NCBI GenBank assembly: GCA_964528595.1
Contig: CAZGTM010000004.1
Location: 1-64,000 of the forward strand
Direction of reading: 5' to 3'
From: CAYFKJ01 sp964528595
GTDB lineage: Bacteria; Pseudomonadota; Alphaproteobacteria; UBA2966
DNA length: 64,000 bases
A program made the translations under genes and the position numbers. Below the pieces are notes generated by a model. It ran no database searches. It was not told where the DNA came from and saw nothing but the letters and a program-made list of their open reading frames with translations. Positions 25,406-34,259 of the stretch are shown in pieces. The number at the start of each line of letters is the position of its first letter. Position 1 is the first letter of the stretch.

Positions 25406-26284
25406 ATGACCGACATCCGCAAAATCGGCGTTATCGGCGCGGGCCAGATGGGCAACGGTATTGCCCATGTCTTCGCGCAAAGCGGTTATGACGTGGTGCT
25501 CTCCGATGTCAGCCAGGAAAGCCTCGACAAGGGCTTGGCGACCATCGAGAAGAACATGCAGCGCCTCGTCGGCCGCGGCAAAATGGCCGAAAGCGACATG
25601 GCTGATGCGCTGGCGCGCATCACGACGGCCACGGGCCTGGAGAGCTTTGGCGATGTCGATCTGGCGGTCGAATCGGCGGTCGAGAAGGAAGAGATCAAGC
25701 GCGCCATCTTCGACGAGCTTTGCCCCGTCCTGAAGCCCGAGGCCCTGATCGCGACCAACACTTCGTCGATCTCGATCACCCGCCTGGCGGCGGCGACGGA
25801 CCGGCCGGAACAGTTTGCCGGCATGCACTTCATGAACCCGGTGCCGCTGATGGCGCTGGTGGAATTGATCCGCGGCATCACGACGGCGCCCGCGACCTAC
25901 GACGCCATCCGCGAGGTCACGGTCAAGCTGGGCAAGACGCCGGTGAGTTCGGAAGACTTCCCGGCCTTCATGGTCAACCGCATCCTGCTGCCGATGATCA
26001 ACGAGGCCGTCTACACGCTGTATGAAGGCGTGGGTTCGGTCGACGCCATCGACACCGCCATGAAGCTCGGCGCCAACCACCCCATGGGACCGCTGCAGCT
26101 GGCCGACTTCATCGGCCTCGATACCTGCCTGGCCATCATGCAGGTGCTGTATGACGGGCTGGCCGACACCAAGTACCGGCCCTGTCCGCTGCTGGTGAAG
26201 TACGTCGAGGCCGGCTGGCTCGGCAAAAAGGTCGACCGCGGTTTCTACGACTACACCGGCGAAACGCCGGTGCCGACGCGGTAG
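25406..26284 (+). CDS. 3-Hydroxybutyryl-CoA dehydrogenase
   Basis: A 292-residue 3-hydroxyacyl-CoA dehydrogenase of the short, single-function type (HbdA/PaaH). The NAD fold starts KIGVIGAGQMGNGIAHVF, and the family signature follows: LIATNTSSISITRLA, GMHFMNPVPLMALVELI with the catalytic histidine, and the C-terminal NHPMGPLQLADFIGLD. It interconverts acetoacetyl-CoA or 3-hydroxybutyryl-CoA; a supply of crotonyl-CoA for Ccr fits the context if the stereochemistry matches. The etfB-etfA-hbd order is common in alphaproteobacteria. Confidence 0.94.
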   Translation: MTDIRKIGVIGAGQMGNGIAHVFAQSGYDVVLSDVSQESLDKGLATIEKNMQRLVGRGKMAESDMADALARITTATGLESFGDVDLAVESAVEKEEIKRAIFDELCPVLKPEALIATNTSSISITRLAAATDRPEQFAGMHFMNPVPLMALVELIRGITTAPATYDAIREVTVKLGKTPVSSEDFPAFMVNRILLPMINEAVYTLYEGVGSVDAIDTAMKLGANHPMGPLQLADFIGLDTCLAIMQVLYDGLADTKYRPCPLLVKYVEAGWLGKKVDRGFYDYTGETPVPTR

Positions 26285-26288
26285 ACGG

Positions 26289-26840
26289 CTAGCGCTTCAG
26301 GAAATACTCCACCAGGTGCTCGGAATCTTCCGACGCCCATTCGGCGGGACCGATCAGGCGGCCGAGTTCCTGGCCGTCGCGGCCCAATAGCAAAGTCGTC
26401 GGCAGGCCGGGCGCACGCAGCTTGCGCGAGGATTTAGCGCGTTGGTCGATATAGACGACCAGGCTTTTGACGCCGATTTCCCCGTAGAACTTTTTCACTG
26501 CGTCGACGCCCTTGCGGTCCTGGCTGAGGGCCAGGACGATGAAGTCGTCACCGCCGTACTTGGACTGCAAGGCGTCCAGCGCCGGCATTTCCCGCCGACA
26601 GGGCGCGCACCAGGTAGCCCACAGGTTCAGCATCACGATGCGACCGCGGAAATTGGAGAGTTTCAGCTCAGCGCCATCCGCGTCCTTGAACGGGACGTCC
26701 GCGACGGCCACCGGTTTTTCATGCAAAACGAAGTTCCGCATGTCGCCGACGGCCGGGGATGCCGCCTGTACCGGCAAGGCCACGAACCAGCCGGCAAACA
26801 CCAAAGCGGTCAGACCCAACCGCCGGAAAAATTCTCGCAT
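26289..26840 (-). CDS. tlpA: TlpA-family thiol:disulfide oxidoreductase
   Basis: A 183-residue periplasmic thioredoxin-like protein. The signal or anchor helix is LTALVFAGWFVALPVQAAS, and the active site is W-C-A-P-C (LNLWATWCAPCRREMP). A cis-proline loop is in GLPTTLLLGRDGQ. It reduces thiols in the periplasm, classically for cytochrome oxidase or cytochrome c maturation. The ATG at 26840 is chosen because it starts the signal sequence; the frame is open further upstream but not family-like. It is divergent from argH. Confidence 0.92.
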   Translation of the reverse strand: MREFFRRLGLTALVFAGWFVALPVQAASPAVGDMRNFVLHEKPVAVADVPFKDADGAELKLSNFRGRIVMLNLWATWCAPCRREMPALDALQSKYGGDDFIVLALSQDRKGVDAVKKFYGEIGVKSLVVYIDQRAKSSRKLRAPGLPTTLLLGRDGQELGRLIGPAEWASEDSEHLVEYFLKR

Positions 26841-26930
26841 CCGTAATACCTTTGCTTTACACAGCGTGACACGCAAAAAAATCGGCAGCACACATAACCC
26901 AAACTTGGCCAAATCACCAACACAGTGTTC

Positions 26931-26944
26931 AGTCACTGGTGACT
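26931..26944. promoter_or_regulatory. Palindrome between tlpA and argH
   Basis: AGTCAC-TG-GTGACT is a perfect 14-bp palindrome lying 19 bp before the argH start codon in the divergent gap. It has the size and symmetry of an operator half-site pair. No regulator gene is next to it. Confidence 0.4.
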
Positions 26945-26962
26945 TACTATTAGGATCGCGGC

Positions 26963-28366
26963 ATGAACGATCAAAAGGACGCAAATACGCTGTGGGGCGG
27001 GCGCTTTGCCGCCGGCCCGGCCGCCGTCATGGAGGCGATTAACGCCTCGATCGACTTCGACCGCCGCATGTACGCCCAGGATCTTGCCGGGTCGCGGGCG
27101 CACTGTAGCATGCTGGTGGCGCAGGGCATCGTCTCGGAGGACGACGGTCGCGAAATTTTGAAGGGCCTCGACGCCATCCAGGCCGAGATCGAAGCGGGCG
27201 ATTTCACCTATTCCCCGGCGCTGGAAGACATCCATATGCACGTCGAGGCCAGGCTTGCCGAGCTGATCGGCAATGCCGCCGGTCGGCTGCACACCGCCCG
27301 CTCGCGCAACGACCAGGTCGCCACGGACTTCAAGCTCTGGGTGCGGGACGCCGTCGATCAGACGGATGCCGCCCTGAAGGGCCTGCAGGCGGCGCTGGCC
27401 ACCCGGGCCAAGGAGCACGCGGGCACCGTCATGCCGGGCTTTACGCATTTGCAGACGGCCCAGCCCGTCACCTTCGGCCATCACATGCTGGCCTATTTCG
27501 AGATGATCGGGCGTGACCGGAGCCGCCTGGCCGATTGCCGCAAGCGGCTCAACGAATGCCCGCTGGGCGCGGCGGCGCTGGCCGGCACTTCGTTCGACAT
27601 CGACCGGCAGGCGACGGCGGACGCCCTCGGCTTCGACCGGCCGACGGCGAATTCAATGGATTCGGTGTCGGATCGGGACTTCGCGCTGGAATTTCTCAGC
27701 ACCTGTTCGATCACCGCCATGCATCTTTCACGGCTGGCCGAGGAGATCGTCATCTGGGCCTCGGCGACGGTGAAGTTCGTCGTGCTGCCGGACGAATTGT
27801 CCACCGGATCGTCGATCATGCCGCAGAAGAAGAACCCGGACGCCGCTGAACTGACGCGGGCCAAGGCGGGCCGCATCATCGGCGCGCTGAACGCCCTTTT
27901 GATCGTCATGAAGGGCCTGCCCATGACCTATTCCAAGGACATGCAGGAGGACAAGGAACCGACCTTCGACGCCGCCGACAGCCTTGCGCTGGCCATCGCC
28001 GCCATGACCGGCATGGTGGCCAAGCTTAAGGTCAACACCGACGCCATGAAGGCGGCGGCGGGCCAGGGCTATTCGACCGCCACCGATCTCGCCGACTGGC
28101 TGGTGCGCGTGCTCGACATGCCGTTCCGCCAAGCGCACGAGGTTACGGGCAAAATCGTCCGGCTGGCCGAACAGAAGGGCTGCGGCCTGGAGGATTTGCC
28201 CCTGACCGACATGCAGGGCGTCGAAGCCGGTATCAGCGACGACGTTTTTGACGTGCTAGGTGTCGAAAACTCCGTGGCCAGCCGCACCAGCCCGGGCGGT
28301 ACCGCACCCGATCTGGTGGCCCAGGCCGCCGAACGTGCCCTGGCCCAACTCAAGGCGGAGGGCTAG
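26963..28366 (+). CDS. argH: Argininosuccinate lyase
   Basis: A 467-residue enzyme of the fumarase/aspartase superfamily that splits argininosuccinate into arginine and fumarate, the last step of arginine synthesis. The N-terminus LWGGRFAAGPAAVMEAINAS, the HTARSRNDQVATD loop, TVMPGFTHLQTAQPVTFGHH, and the superfamily signature GSSIMPQKKNPD (near residue 282) are present. Length is standard. The ATG at 26963 begins a likely operon with lptM and lysA. Confidence 0.97.
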   Translation: MNDQKDANTLWGGRFAAGPAAVMEAINASIDFDRRMYAQDLAGSRAHCSMLVAQGIVSEDDGREILKGLDAIQAEIEAGDFTYSPALEDIHMHVEARLAELIGNAAGRLHTARSRNDQVATDFKLWVRDAVDQTDAALKGLQAALATRAKEHAGTVMPGFTHLQTAQPVTFGHHMLAYFEMIGRDRSRLADCRKRLNECPLGAAALAGTSFDIDRQATADALGFDRPTANSMDSVSDRDFALEFLSTCSITAMHLSRLAEEIVIWASATVKFVVLPDELSTGSSIMPQKKNPDAAELTRAKAGRIIGALNALLIVMKGLPMTYSKDMQEDKEPTFDAADSLALAIAAMTGMVAKLKVNTDAMKAAAGQGYSTATDLADWLVRVLDMPFRQAHEVTGKIVRLAEQKGCGLEDLPLTDMQGVEAGISDDVFDVLGVENSVASRTSPGGTAPDLVAQAAERALAQLKAEG

Positions 28367-28369
28367 GAC

Positions 28370-28510
28370 ATGCAAAACCGAATTGGCCGATTGCTTCTGG
28401 TGCTGGGGATTTCCATCGCCGTCGCCGCCCCCTTGGGCGCCTGCGGCAAGAAAGGCGCGCTGGAGGCGCCGCCCGCGAAGGAAGAAACCAAGAAGAAGAA
28501 AGCGTCCTAG
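28370..28510 (+). CDS. lptM: Small lipoprotein, LptM (YifL/LppL) family
   Basis: A 46-residue lipoprotein. A short hydrophobic signal ends in the lipobox LGAC, with C25 the lipidated residue, followed by GKKGALEAPPAKEETKKKK. The CGKKG-x-L-x-x-PP pattern is typical of LptM, which helps the LptD/LptE outer-membrane LPS translocon mature. The gene starts 3 bp after argH and ends 4 bp before lysA, a position where this gene is regularly found in proteobacteria. It is easily missed because of its size. Confidence 0.88.
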   Translation: MQNRIGRLLLVLGISIAVAAPLGACGKKGALEAPPAKEETKKKKAS

Positions 28511-28514
28511 CCCG

Positions 28515-29774
28515 ATGGATCATTTCGCTTACCGTGACGGCGAGCTGTTCGCCGAGGACGTCCCGCTGGCACGCATCGCCGAGGCCGTGGGCACGCCCTT
28601 CTATTGCTATTCCACGGCCACGCTGGTGCGCCATTACCGCGTTTTCGCCGACGCCGTGGCCGGCCTCGACGCCGACATCCACTACGCCGTGAAGGCCAAC
28701 GGCAACGTCGCGCTGATCCGGCTGCTGGCGCGCGAGGGCGCGGGCGCCGATATCGTGTCGGGGGGCGAACTGGCGCGGGTGCTGGCGGCCGGCGTCGACC
28801 CGGCCCGCATCGTCTTTTCCGGCGTCGGCAAATCGCGCGAGGAAATGCGCCAGGCGCTAGACGCCGGCATCGGCCAGTTTAACGTCGAATCCGAACCCGA
28901 GCTGCAGGCGCTGTCAGAAGTCGCCGCGTCAATGGGCGCCACCGCCCGTATCGGCGTGAGGTTGAACCCCGACGTCGACGCTGACACACACCACAAGATC
29001 ACCACTGGAAAAGCGGAGAACAAGTTCGGTATCGCCTGGCCCCATGCCCGCGAGGTTTATACCCAGGCGGCCGCTCTTCCCGGCATTGAGATCGTCGCGG
29101 CGGCCATGCACATCGGCTCCCAGATCACAACGCTGGGGCCGTTCGAAGCGGCGTATGCGCGCTTGCGCGAGATGGTCGGCGTGCTGGAGGGCGAGGACGG
29201 CCATCGGATCGCGGTGCTCGACCTCGGCGGCGGCCTCGGCATTCCCTACGGCAACGAGGATCCGCCAAGCCCGGCGGCCTACGGCGAGGTGGTAAAGCGC
29301 GTCTTCGAGGGCGTGGACAAGAGAATCTCTTTTGAACCGGGCCGCGTCATCGTCGGCAACGCCGGCGTCATGGTGGCGCGCCTGATCTACGACAAGCGCG
29401 CCGAGGAACGCCGCTTTGTCATCGTCGACGCCGCCATGAATGATCTGATCCGCCCGAGCCTCTATGACGCCAAGCACGACATGGTGCCGGTGCGCCTGAC
29501 CAACGCGCCCGTAAGCCCGGCCGATGTGGTCGGCCCGATCTGCGAATCGGGCGATACCTTCGCCAAGGGTTACGATCTGCCGGAACTGGGCGAAGGCGAA
29601 CTGATCGCCTTTCGCTCCGCCGGGGCCTACGGTGCGGTCATGGCCTCGACCTACAACGGCCGCCCCATGGGCGCCGAGGTTCTGGTCAACGGCGACGATT
29701 TCTCGATCATCCGCCAGCGCCAGACCATCGAGGAACTGATCGCCGCCGACGTCGTCCCGGACTGGCTGGCCTGA
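28515..29774 (+). CDS. lysA: Diaminopimelate decarboxylase
   Basis: A 419-residue fold-type III PLP enzyme that decarboxylates meso-diaminopimelate to lysine. The PLP lysine is K60 in IHYAVKANGN. The HIGSQI motif, the glycine-rich LDLGGGLGIPYG, and the C-terminal GPICESGD with C343 (contributed to the partner subunit's active site) and RSAGAYGAVMASTYN are present. The ATG at 28515 starts the usual N-terminus; the frame is open into argH but that part is not family-like. It closes the argH-lptM-lysA unit. Confidence 0.96.
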   Translation: MDHFAYRDGELFAEDVPLARIAEAVGTPFYCYSTATLVRHYRVFADAVAGLDADIHYAVKANGNVALIRLLAREGAGADIVSGGELARVLAAGVDPARIVFSGVGKSREEMRQALDAGIGQFNVESEPELQALSEVAASMGATARIGVRLNPDVDADTHHKITTGKAENKFGIAWPHAREVYTQAAALPGIEIVAAAMHIGSQITTLGPFEAAYARLREMVGVLEGEDGHRIAVLDLGGGLGIPYGNEDPPSPAAYGEVVKRVFEGVDKRISFEPGRVIVGNAGVMVARLIYDKRAEERRFVIVDAAMNDLIRPSLYDAKHDMVPVRLTNAPVSPADVVGPICESGDTFAKGYDLPELGEGELIAFRSAGAYGAVMASTYNGRPMGAEVLVNGDDFSIIRQRQTIEELIAADVVPDWLA

Positions 29775-29778
29775 CTCA

Positions 29779-29906
29779 GGATCGGATTTCTGCTACGATC
29801 CGCCTAATTCTCAACACGGAAAGTTGAGATGGAAGTGCCGCGTTAAGACTTCATTATGGTTGACGCTCGACTCTGTCGAGGGCCGGCGGCGTGAGTATTC
29901 GCCGGC
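29779..29906 (+). other. Run of four hairpins between lysA and the TIGR02302 gene
   Basis: Four perfect inverted repeats follow each other in 128 bp. Stem 1: GGATCG/CGATCC (29779-29784, 29796-29801). Stem 2: TCTCAAC/GTTGAGA (29809-29815, 29823-29829). Stem 3: CTCGAC/GTCGAG (29866-29871, 29875-29880). Stem 4: GCCGGCG/CGCCGGC (29882-29888, 29900-29906). None has a T run, so they are not plain terminators. The downstream gene starts 38 bp after stem 4. This may be a structured leader, a small RNA, or a processed lysA 3' end. Confidence 0.45.
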
Positions 29907-29943
29907 GTCACTGATTTGCGTCCCTTGAGACGACAGGGGGAAA

Positions 29944-32418
29944 ATGACCAGACGCGACCCGCAAAGAGGACGTTTGCGCCGCACCGGCGACCGCAAGGTC
30001 GCGGGTCTTGCCACGCGAATCGCCTTGTCGCGCGCCGCCCTTCTGTGGGAGCGGCTATGGCCCGCCGTTTGGCCGGCCTTTGGCGTCGCCGCATTTTTTG
30101 CCGCCCTTTCCCTGGCCGGCCTATGGCAATTACTGGACGGCTGGATTCACCTTGGCGCCCTCGTCACATTCGGCTTGGCCACGCTGGGATTTCTCTGGTT
30201 CGGCCTGAAATCCCTGAAACCACCCCGGCGCGATGAAGCCCAGCGCCGCTTGGAACGCGACAGCGGCCTGCCCCACCGGCCCCTGCAGGCCATCGAGGAC
30301 GACCTCACGCTGGGCGGCGCCGACGACCAATCGGGCGCATTGTGGCAGACCTACCGCCGCCGCGCCCTGGCCTCTCTCGCCAAGGTCCGGGTCTCACTTC
30401 CCCAGGCGAACTTGGCCCGGCACGACCCGTATGCTTTCCGCGCCGGCGTCGGACTGGCCCTGTTCGTTGGTTTCATGGCGGCCGGCTCGGAAGCGCCTTC
30501 CCGTATCATCGACGCCTTCCAGCCCGACCTGACCTCGCCTTCGCCGCCTGTTGAGGTCGAAGCCTGGATAACGCCGCCGGATTACACGGGGCGCGCGCCG
30601 ATCCTGCTGGATGCCCCGGCATTCACCGCCGTCGACGGCAACAGCCAATTGAGGGTGGGACAGGCGGCGGCCCCTGAAAACAGCACGTTGTTCGTCAAGA
30701 TCCATGGCGGCAAGGGCGCACCGCAGCTGGAGATCGATGGTGAAGTACAGGCCTTCGATCCCATTGACCAACAAAACCACCAGATCAGCCGGACCCTGCC
30801 GGCCAGCGGCAAGATCACCGTGCGGCAGAACGAAGCCGCGGTGGCGGCCTGGGACGTCAACATACAGCCGGACGAGGCGCCGGTGACGGTGTTCAGCGAC
30901 AAGCCCACGGCGACGGCCCGCTTGGCGCTCAAAATTCCTTATCTTGCGACGGACGACCATGGCGTGACGGGGCTGCGGCTTGAAATGAAAACATTCAACC
31001 AGGACGCCGAGAACATCGAGTTGCCGCTGCCGGGCTACAACGTCAAAACCGTCAAGGATACCGCCTACCGCGATTTCACGCCACACCGCTGGGCGGGGCT
31101 CGAAGTGCTTCTGACGCTGGTCGGCGAGGATGCCGCCGGCAACATCGGCCGCAGCGCAACCATCAATATCGTCCTGCCCGAACGCCGCTTCGAGCACCCG
31201 GTGGCGCGCGCCATTATCGAACAACGCCGTCGTCTCGCAGCCAACCCGGCGTTGAGCACCAAGGTCTCGCGTGCCTTGGCGGTCATCGGCGCGTTTCCCG
31301 AGGAATTCGACCATGATCCGGTCGTCACCCTGGCGATCCGCTCGGCCAGCCGCCGCCTGATCCTGAACGACGACGACAAATCCGTGCGCGAAGTAATCGA
31401 TATGCTGTGGGATACCGCTTTGCGTATCGAAGACGGCGCCCTGTCGATCGCCGAACGCAGCCTCCGCCAGGCCGAGCAGAAACTGATGGAAGCTCTTGCG
31501 TCCGGCGCCGAGGAAGCAGAGATCGACCGCTTGACCGAAGAATTGCGCCAAGCCATGGAGCGTTTCCTGCAGGCCCTGGCCGAGGATCTGGCCCGGCGGG
31601 CGGAATCCGGCGAACAGGATTTTCAGCCCTTCGATCCCGACATGACCGTGCTCGACAGCCAGGACCTTCAGCGCATGCTCGACCGGGCGCGCGAACTGTC
31701 GCGCCTCGGCGCCCGCGACGCCGCCCGGGAGCTGTTGTCACAATTGCGGGAAATGCTCGAGAACCTGCGGGCCGGCACGCGCAGCGCCCGCATGAGCCCC
31801 CAGATGCGGGAAGGCCAGCGCGCCCTCAAGGAACTCGGCGATCTGATGCGGCGGCAACAAGAACTGCTGGATGAAACGTTCCGGCGCAGCCAGCAGCGCG
31901 GCCAGGAGGGCAAAAAGGGGCAGGGCCAGCAAGGGGCCGCGGAACAGGAAGCTTTACGCCGCGCCCTGGGCGAGATCATGCGGCGCCTGGGCGAGGTCCG
32001 GGGCGATATTCCCGGCAATCTGGGCCGGGCCGAACGCGCCATGCGCCAGGCCGGCCGGTCTCTGGAACAGGGCCAGCCCGGCCAGGCGGTACCCTCCCAG
32101 GGCGAGGCCTTGGAACAATTGCGCGGCGGCGCCGAGGAACTGGCCAGGGCGCTGTCGCGCGAGCGCGCCCAGGGCGGTATCGCGGCCCGTCCGGGCCTCA
32201 GACGCCGGCAGCTGCCGCCGGGTTCCGAACGCACCGATCCCCTTGGCCGGCCACTCGACAACCGAGGACAGACCAGCGACGGCAACACCAAGGTGCCCAC
32301 CGAAGCGGCGGCCCAACGCGCCCGGCGCATCCTGGAGGAGCTGCACAAACGCGCCGGCGAACTCAACCGCCCCAGCGATGAGCGGCACTATCTGGAGCGC
32401 TTGCTCAAGCGGTTTTAG
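29944..32418 (+). CDS. TIGR02302 family (DUF4175) membrane protein
   Basis: An 824-residue alphaproteobacterial protein of the TIGR02302/DUF4175 family. Two hydrophobic segments near the N-terminus (about residues 38-60 and 66-85), and a third near 160-175 (GLALFVGFMAAGS), anchor it. A beta-rich region follows with ITPPDYTGRAPILLD. From about residue 480 on it is a long charged helical region rich in Glu, Arg and Gln with coiled-coil character (LRQAMERFLQALAEDLARR). Function is unknown; an envelope role is likely from its build. An AGGGGG ribosome site precedes the ATG. It lies downstream of lysA, as in related genomes. Confidence 0.88.
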   Translation: MTRRDPQRGRLRRTGDRKVAGLATRIALSRAALLWERLWPAVWPAFGVAAFFAALSLAGLWQLLDGWIHLGALVTFGLATLGFLWFGLKSLKPPRRDEAQRRLERDSGLPHRPLQAIEDDLTLGGADDQSGALWQTYRRRALASLAKVRVSLPQANLARHDPYAFRAGVGLALFVGFMAAGSEAPSRIIDAFQPDLTSPSPPVEVEAWITPPDYTGRAPILLDAPAFTAVDGNSQLRVGQAAAPENSTLFVKIHGGKGAPQLEIDGEVQAFDPIDQQNHQISRTLPASGKITVRQNEAAVAAWDVNIQPDEAPVTVFSDKPTATARLALKIPYLATDDHGVTGLRLEMKTFNQDAENIELPLPGYNVKTVKDTAYRDFTPHRWAGLEVLLTLVGEDAAGNIGRSATINIVLPERRFEHPVARAIIEQRRRLAANPALSTKVSRALAVIGAFPEEFDHDPVVTLAIRSASRRLILNDDDKSVREVIDMLWDTALRIEDGALSIAERSLRQAEQKLMEALASGAEEAEIDRLTEELRQAMERFLQALAEDLARRAESGEQDFQPFDPDMTVLDSQDLQRMLDRARELSRLGARDAARELLSQLREMLENLRAGTRSARMSPQMREGQRALKELGDLMRRQQELLDETFRRSQQRGQEGKKGQGQQGAAEQEALRRALGEIMRRLGEVRGDIPGNLGRAERAMRQAGRSLEQGQPGQAVPSQGEALEQLRGGAEELARALSRERAQGGIAARPGLRRRQLPPGSERTDPLGRPLDNRGQTSDGNTKVPTEAAAQRARRILEELHKRAGELNRPSDERHYLERLLKRF

Positions 32419-32433
32419 GATACGACAAATGCC

Positions 32434-32519
32434 GTCATTCCGGCGCAGTCCGGAATCCAAATTTTCCATTTTTTACTGAGATTTGTGCCTGCAGGAGATT
32501 CGGCATGCGCCGGGGTGAC
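32434..32519. repeat. Dispersed palindromic repeat, copy 1
   Basis: GTCATTCCGGCGC opens and GCGCCGGGGTGAC closes this 86-bp imperfect palindrome (one mismatch in the arms, AT-rich centre). Two related copies are at 40410-40525 and 56629-56715. It lies between the convergent TIGR02302 and hpt genes. Confidence 0.65.
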
Positions 32520-32529
32520 GAGGGTGTGA

Positions 32530-32549
32530 GCGGGCGGTGAAACGCCCGC
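32530..32549 (-). terminator. Hairpin just after hpt stop codon
   Basis: GCGGGCG, a 6-nt loop, CGCCCGC: a perfect 7-bp GC stem abutting the hpt stop on the minus strand. No T run follows, so it is a stem that may stall or protect the transcript rather than a canonical terminator. Confidence 0.4.
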
Positions 32550-33104
32550 CTAGCCGTCTTCCTCCAGCACGCCGATGAACGGCAGTTCGCGGTAGTAGTG
32601 AGCGTAGTCGAGGCCGTAGCCCACGACAAAATCGTCGGGACAGACGAAACCCCGGAAATCGGCTTCGATGCCGACGCCCTCGGCGCGGTTGCCCGGTTTG
32701 TCCAGCAGGACGCAGATGCCGACCTCGTTGGCGCCGCGCTCAAACAAGTGGTTGCGGGCAAACTCCATGGTGCGGCCGCTTTCGAGGATGTCGTCGACCA
32801 CCAGCACGTTGCGGCCCTCGACGGGATCGGTGACGTCGCGCACCATCTCCACCACCTTGGAGCTTTCGGTGCCGGTGCCGTAGCTGGAAAGCTGCATGAA
32901 ATCGACCTGCGGCCGCACGCCGGCCCGGTGCAGGGCCCGCATGAGATCGGCGGTGAAGACGAAACTTCCCTTGAGCACGGCGATCAGCAGGATGTCCTGG
33001 CCCAGCGCCTTGGCGATTTCAGAACCCAACGTTTCGACGCGCGCCGAAATCGCTTCCTCGCCGAACAATATCCGGGTCTTTCCAGCACCCTCAGCCCCGT
33101 TCAC
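32550..33104 (-). CDS. hpt: Hypoxanthine phosphoribosyltransferase
   Basis: A 184-residue purine salvage enzyme that joins PRPP to hypoxanthine or guanine. The PRPP loop VLVVDDILESGRTM, the LIAVLKGSFVFTADLMRA segment, the flexible-loop region DFMQLSSYGTGTESS, and the C-terminal FVVGYGLDYAHYYRELPF are all classic. Length is standard. The ATG at 33104 begins a slightly long N-terminus (MNGAEGAGKTRILFGEEAI). It sits 52 bp downstream of the DUF3426 gene on the same strand. Confidence 0.96.
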   Translation of the reverse strand: MNGAEGAGKTRILFGEEAISARVETLGSEIAKALGQDILLIAVLKGSFVFTADLMRALHRAGVRPQVDFMQLSSYGTGTESSKVVEMVRDVTDPVEGRNVLVVDDILESGRTMEFARNHLFERGANEVGICVLLDKPGNRAEGVGIEADFRGFVCPDDFVVGYGLDYAHYYRELPFIGVLEEDG

Positions 33105-33156
33105 CGCACTACTTCCATTCCGTTAGAAAACCGTTCGCCAAAATTGCCGACGCGCC

Positions 33157-34074
33157 CTATTCCTTCGTCGATTCCGCCGGATCGGAAGACGCGAAGGTGA
33201 CGGCCAAATCCTTGGCCTCCTTGGGCGGATCGGGAACCCGGGTCGAGAAGGCCAGCTTTTCACCCGGCCCTAGATGGGGCTTGGACGCCGCGAACGACCA
33301 GTCAAAAAGCTCGCGGCGTTTTGAATCGAACAACACGCCGATCAGCTTGGGGATCGGCTGATCGGCATCGGAGGTGTTGGTAATTTCACCGTTGACGATC
33401 AGAATGACTTTCTGACCCTCAAGTTTCTGATCGGTCCCTGTGACCTGCAAATCCAGGCCGAACTCGGGTTTTGGTTCGCCCATGCCGGCCATTTCATAAA
33501 GCATCGAAGCGGGCGGCCAGGCGGCGATGATCATGTCGCGGGCGAAGATGCCGCCGGCGGCCAAGCCGACGACAAAGACGACCAGGCCGATCCAGCCGGC
33601 GATCAGGCCGATGCGGCGGCCTCCGCCCCCGCCGGCGCGTCCGCCGCGCGCCTTGGCGCGGCCGCCCCGCACGCTCTTGCGCCGGGGCTGGATGTTGGGC
33701 ATCGCTTCCATTTCGTCGAGGGTCGGAACCTCGAAGTCGTCGTCGTCGTCATCGTCCGCGCCCTCGGGCTCGAGCACCCCGGCATCGACGCTGACATCGT
33801 CATCATCGTCCGGTTCCGGAACGGGCGCTGGAGGTTCGTCGAAGGAAACTTCGGTCGGGGCCGGCGTTTCGGGCGCTGGCTCCGGCGGTGGCGGCGGTGG
33901 CGGCTCTGGCGCGGCAACCGGTTCCGCCACCTCGACGGTGAGGGGCATGTCCTGCGGCGGTTTTTCGGTCCACGAATTACCGCATTTGGCGCACCGCACG
34001 GTTCGCCCGGCCGCCGGAAACGCGGACGCATCTACTTCATATCTGGTCTCACACGAGGGACAGGTTAGAATCAT
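33157..34074 (-). CDS. Zinc-ribbon, DUF3426 membrane protein
   Basis: A 305-residue protein with an N-terminal MJ0042-type zinc ribbon (C5, C8, C28, C31), then a long low-complexity linker of proline and acidic runs (about 50-125), a basic stretch rich in Arg and Gly (130-154), one membrane helix (about 155-177), and a C-terminal beta-rich DUF3426 domain (about 200-300). The cytoplasmic ribbon may bind nucleic acid or protein. Function is not established. It is divergent from ftsE, a pairing seen in other alphaproteobacteria. Confidence 0.85.
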   Translation of the reverse strand: MILTCPSCETRYEVDASAFPAAGRTVRCAKCGNSWTEKPPQDMPLTVEVAEPVAAPEPPPPPPPEPAPETPAPTEVSFDEPPAPVPEPDDDDDVSVDAGVLEPEGADDDDDDDFEVPTLDEMEAMPNIQPRRKSVRGGRAKARGGRAGGGGGRRIGLIAGWIGLVVFVVGLAAGGIFARDMIIAAWPPASMLYEMAGMGEPKPEFGLDLQVTGTDQKLEGQKVILIVNGEITNTSDADQPIPKLIGVLFDSKRRELFDWSFAASKPHLGPGEKLAFSTRVPDPPKEAKDLAVTFASSDPAESTKE

Positions 34075-34259
34075 GCCGACAAGCCACCAAAATGAGTTAA
34101 ACCCTTATAGGCATTTGCCCCCTTGGAGGCAACAACCTCGGCGCGCCATCTTCGGATGGGCTGGACGATGTGACGGTGACCGTGCAATTCTCTGCCTCCC
34201 CGTTAGTGTCGGCGGAATATTAGTGCGGTTCAGAACGATAAGGCAAATAGAGGTCAACA

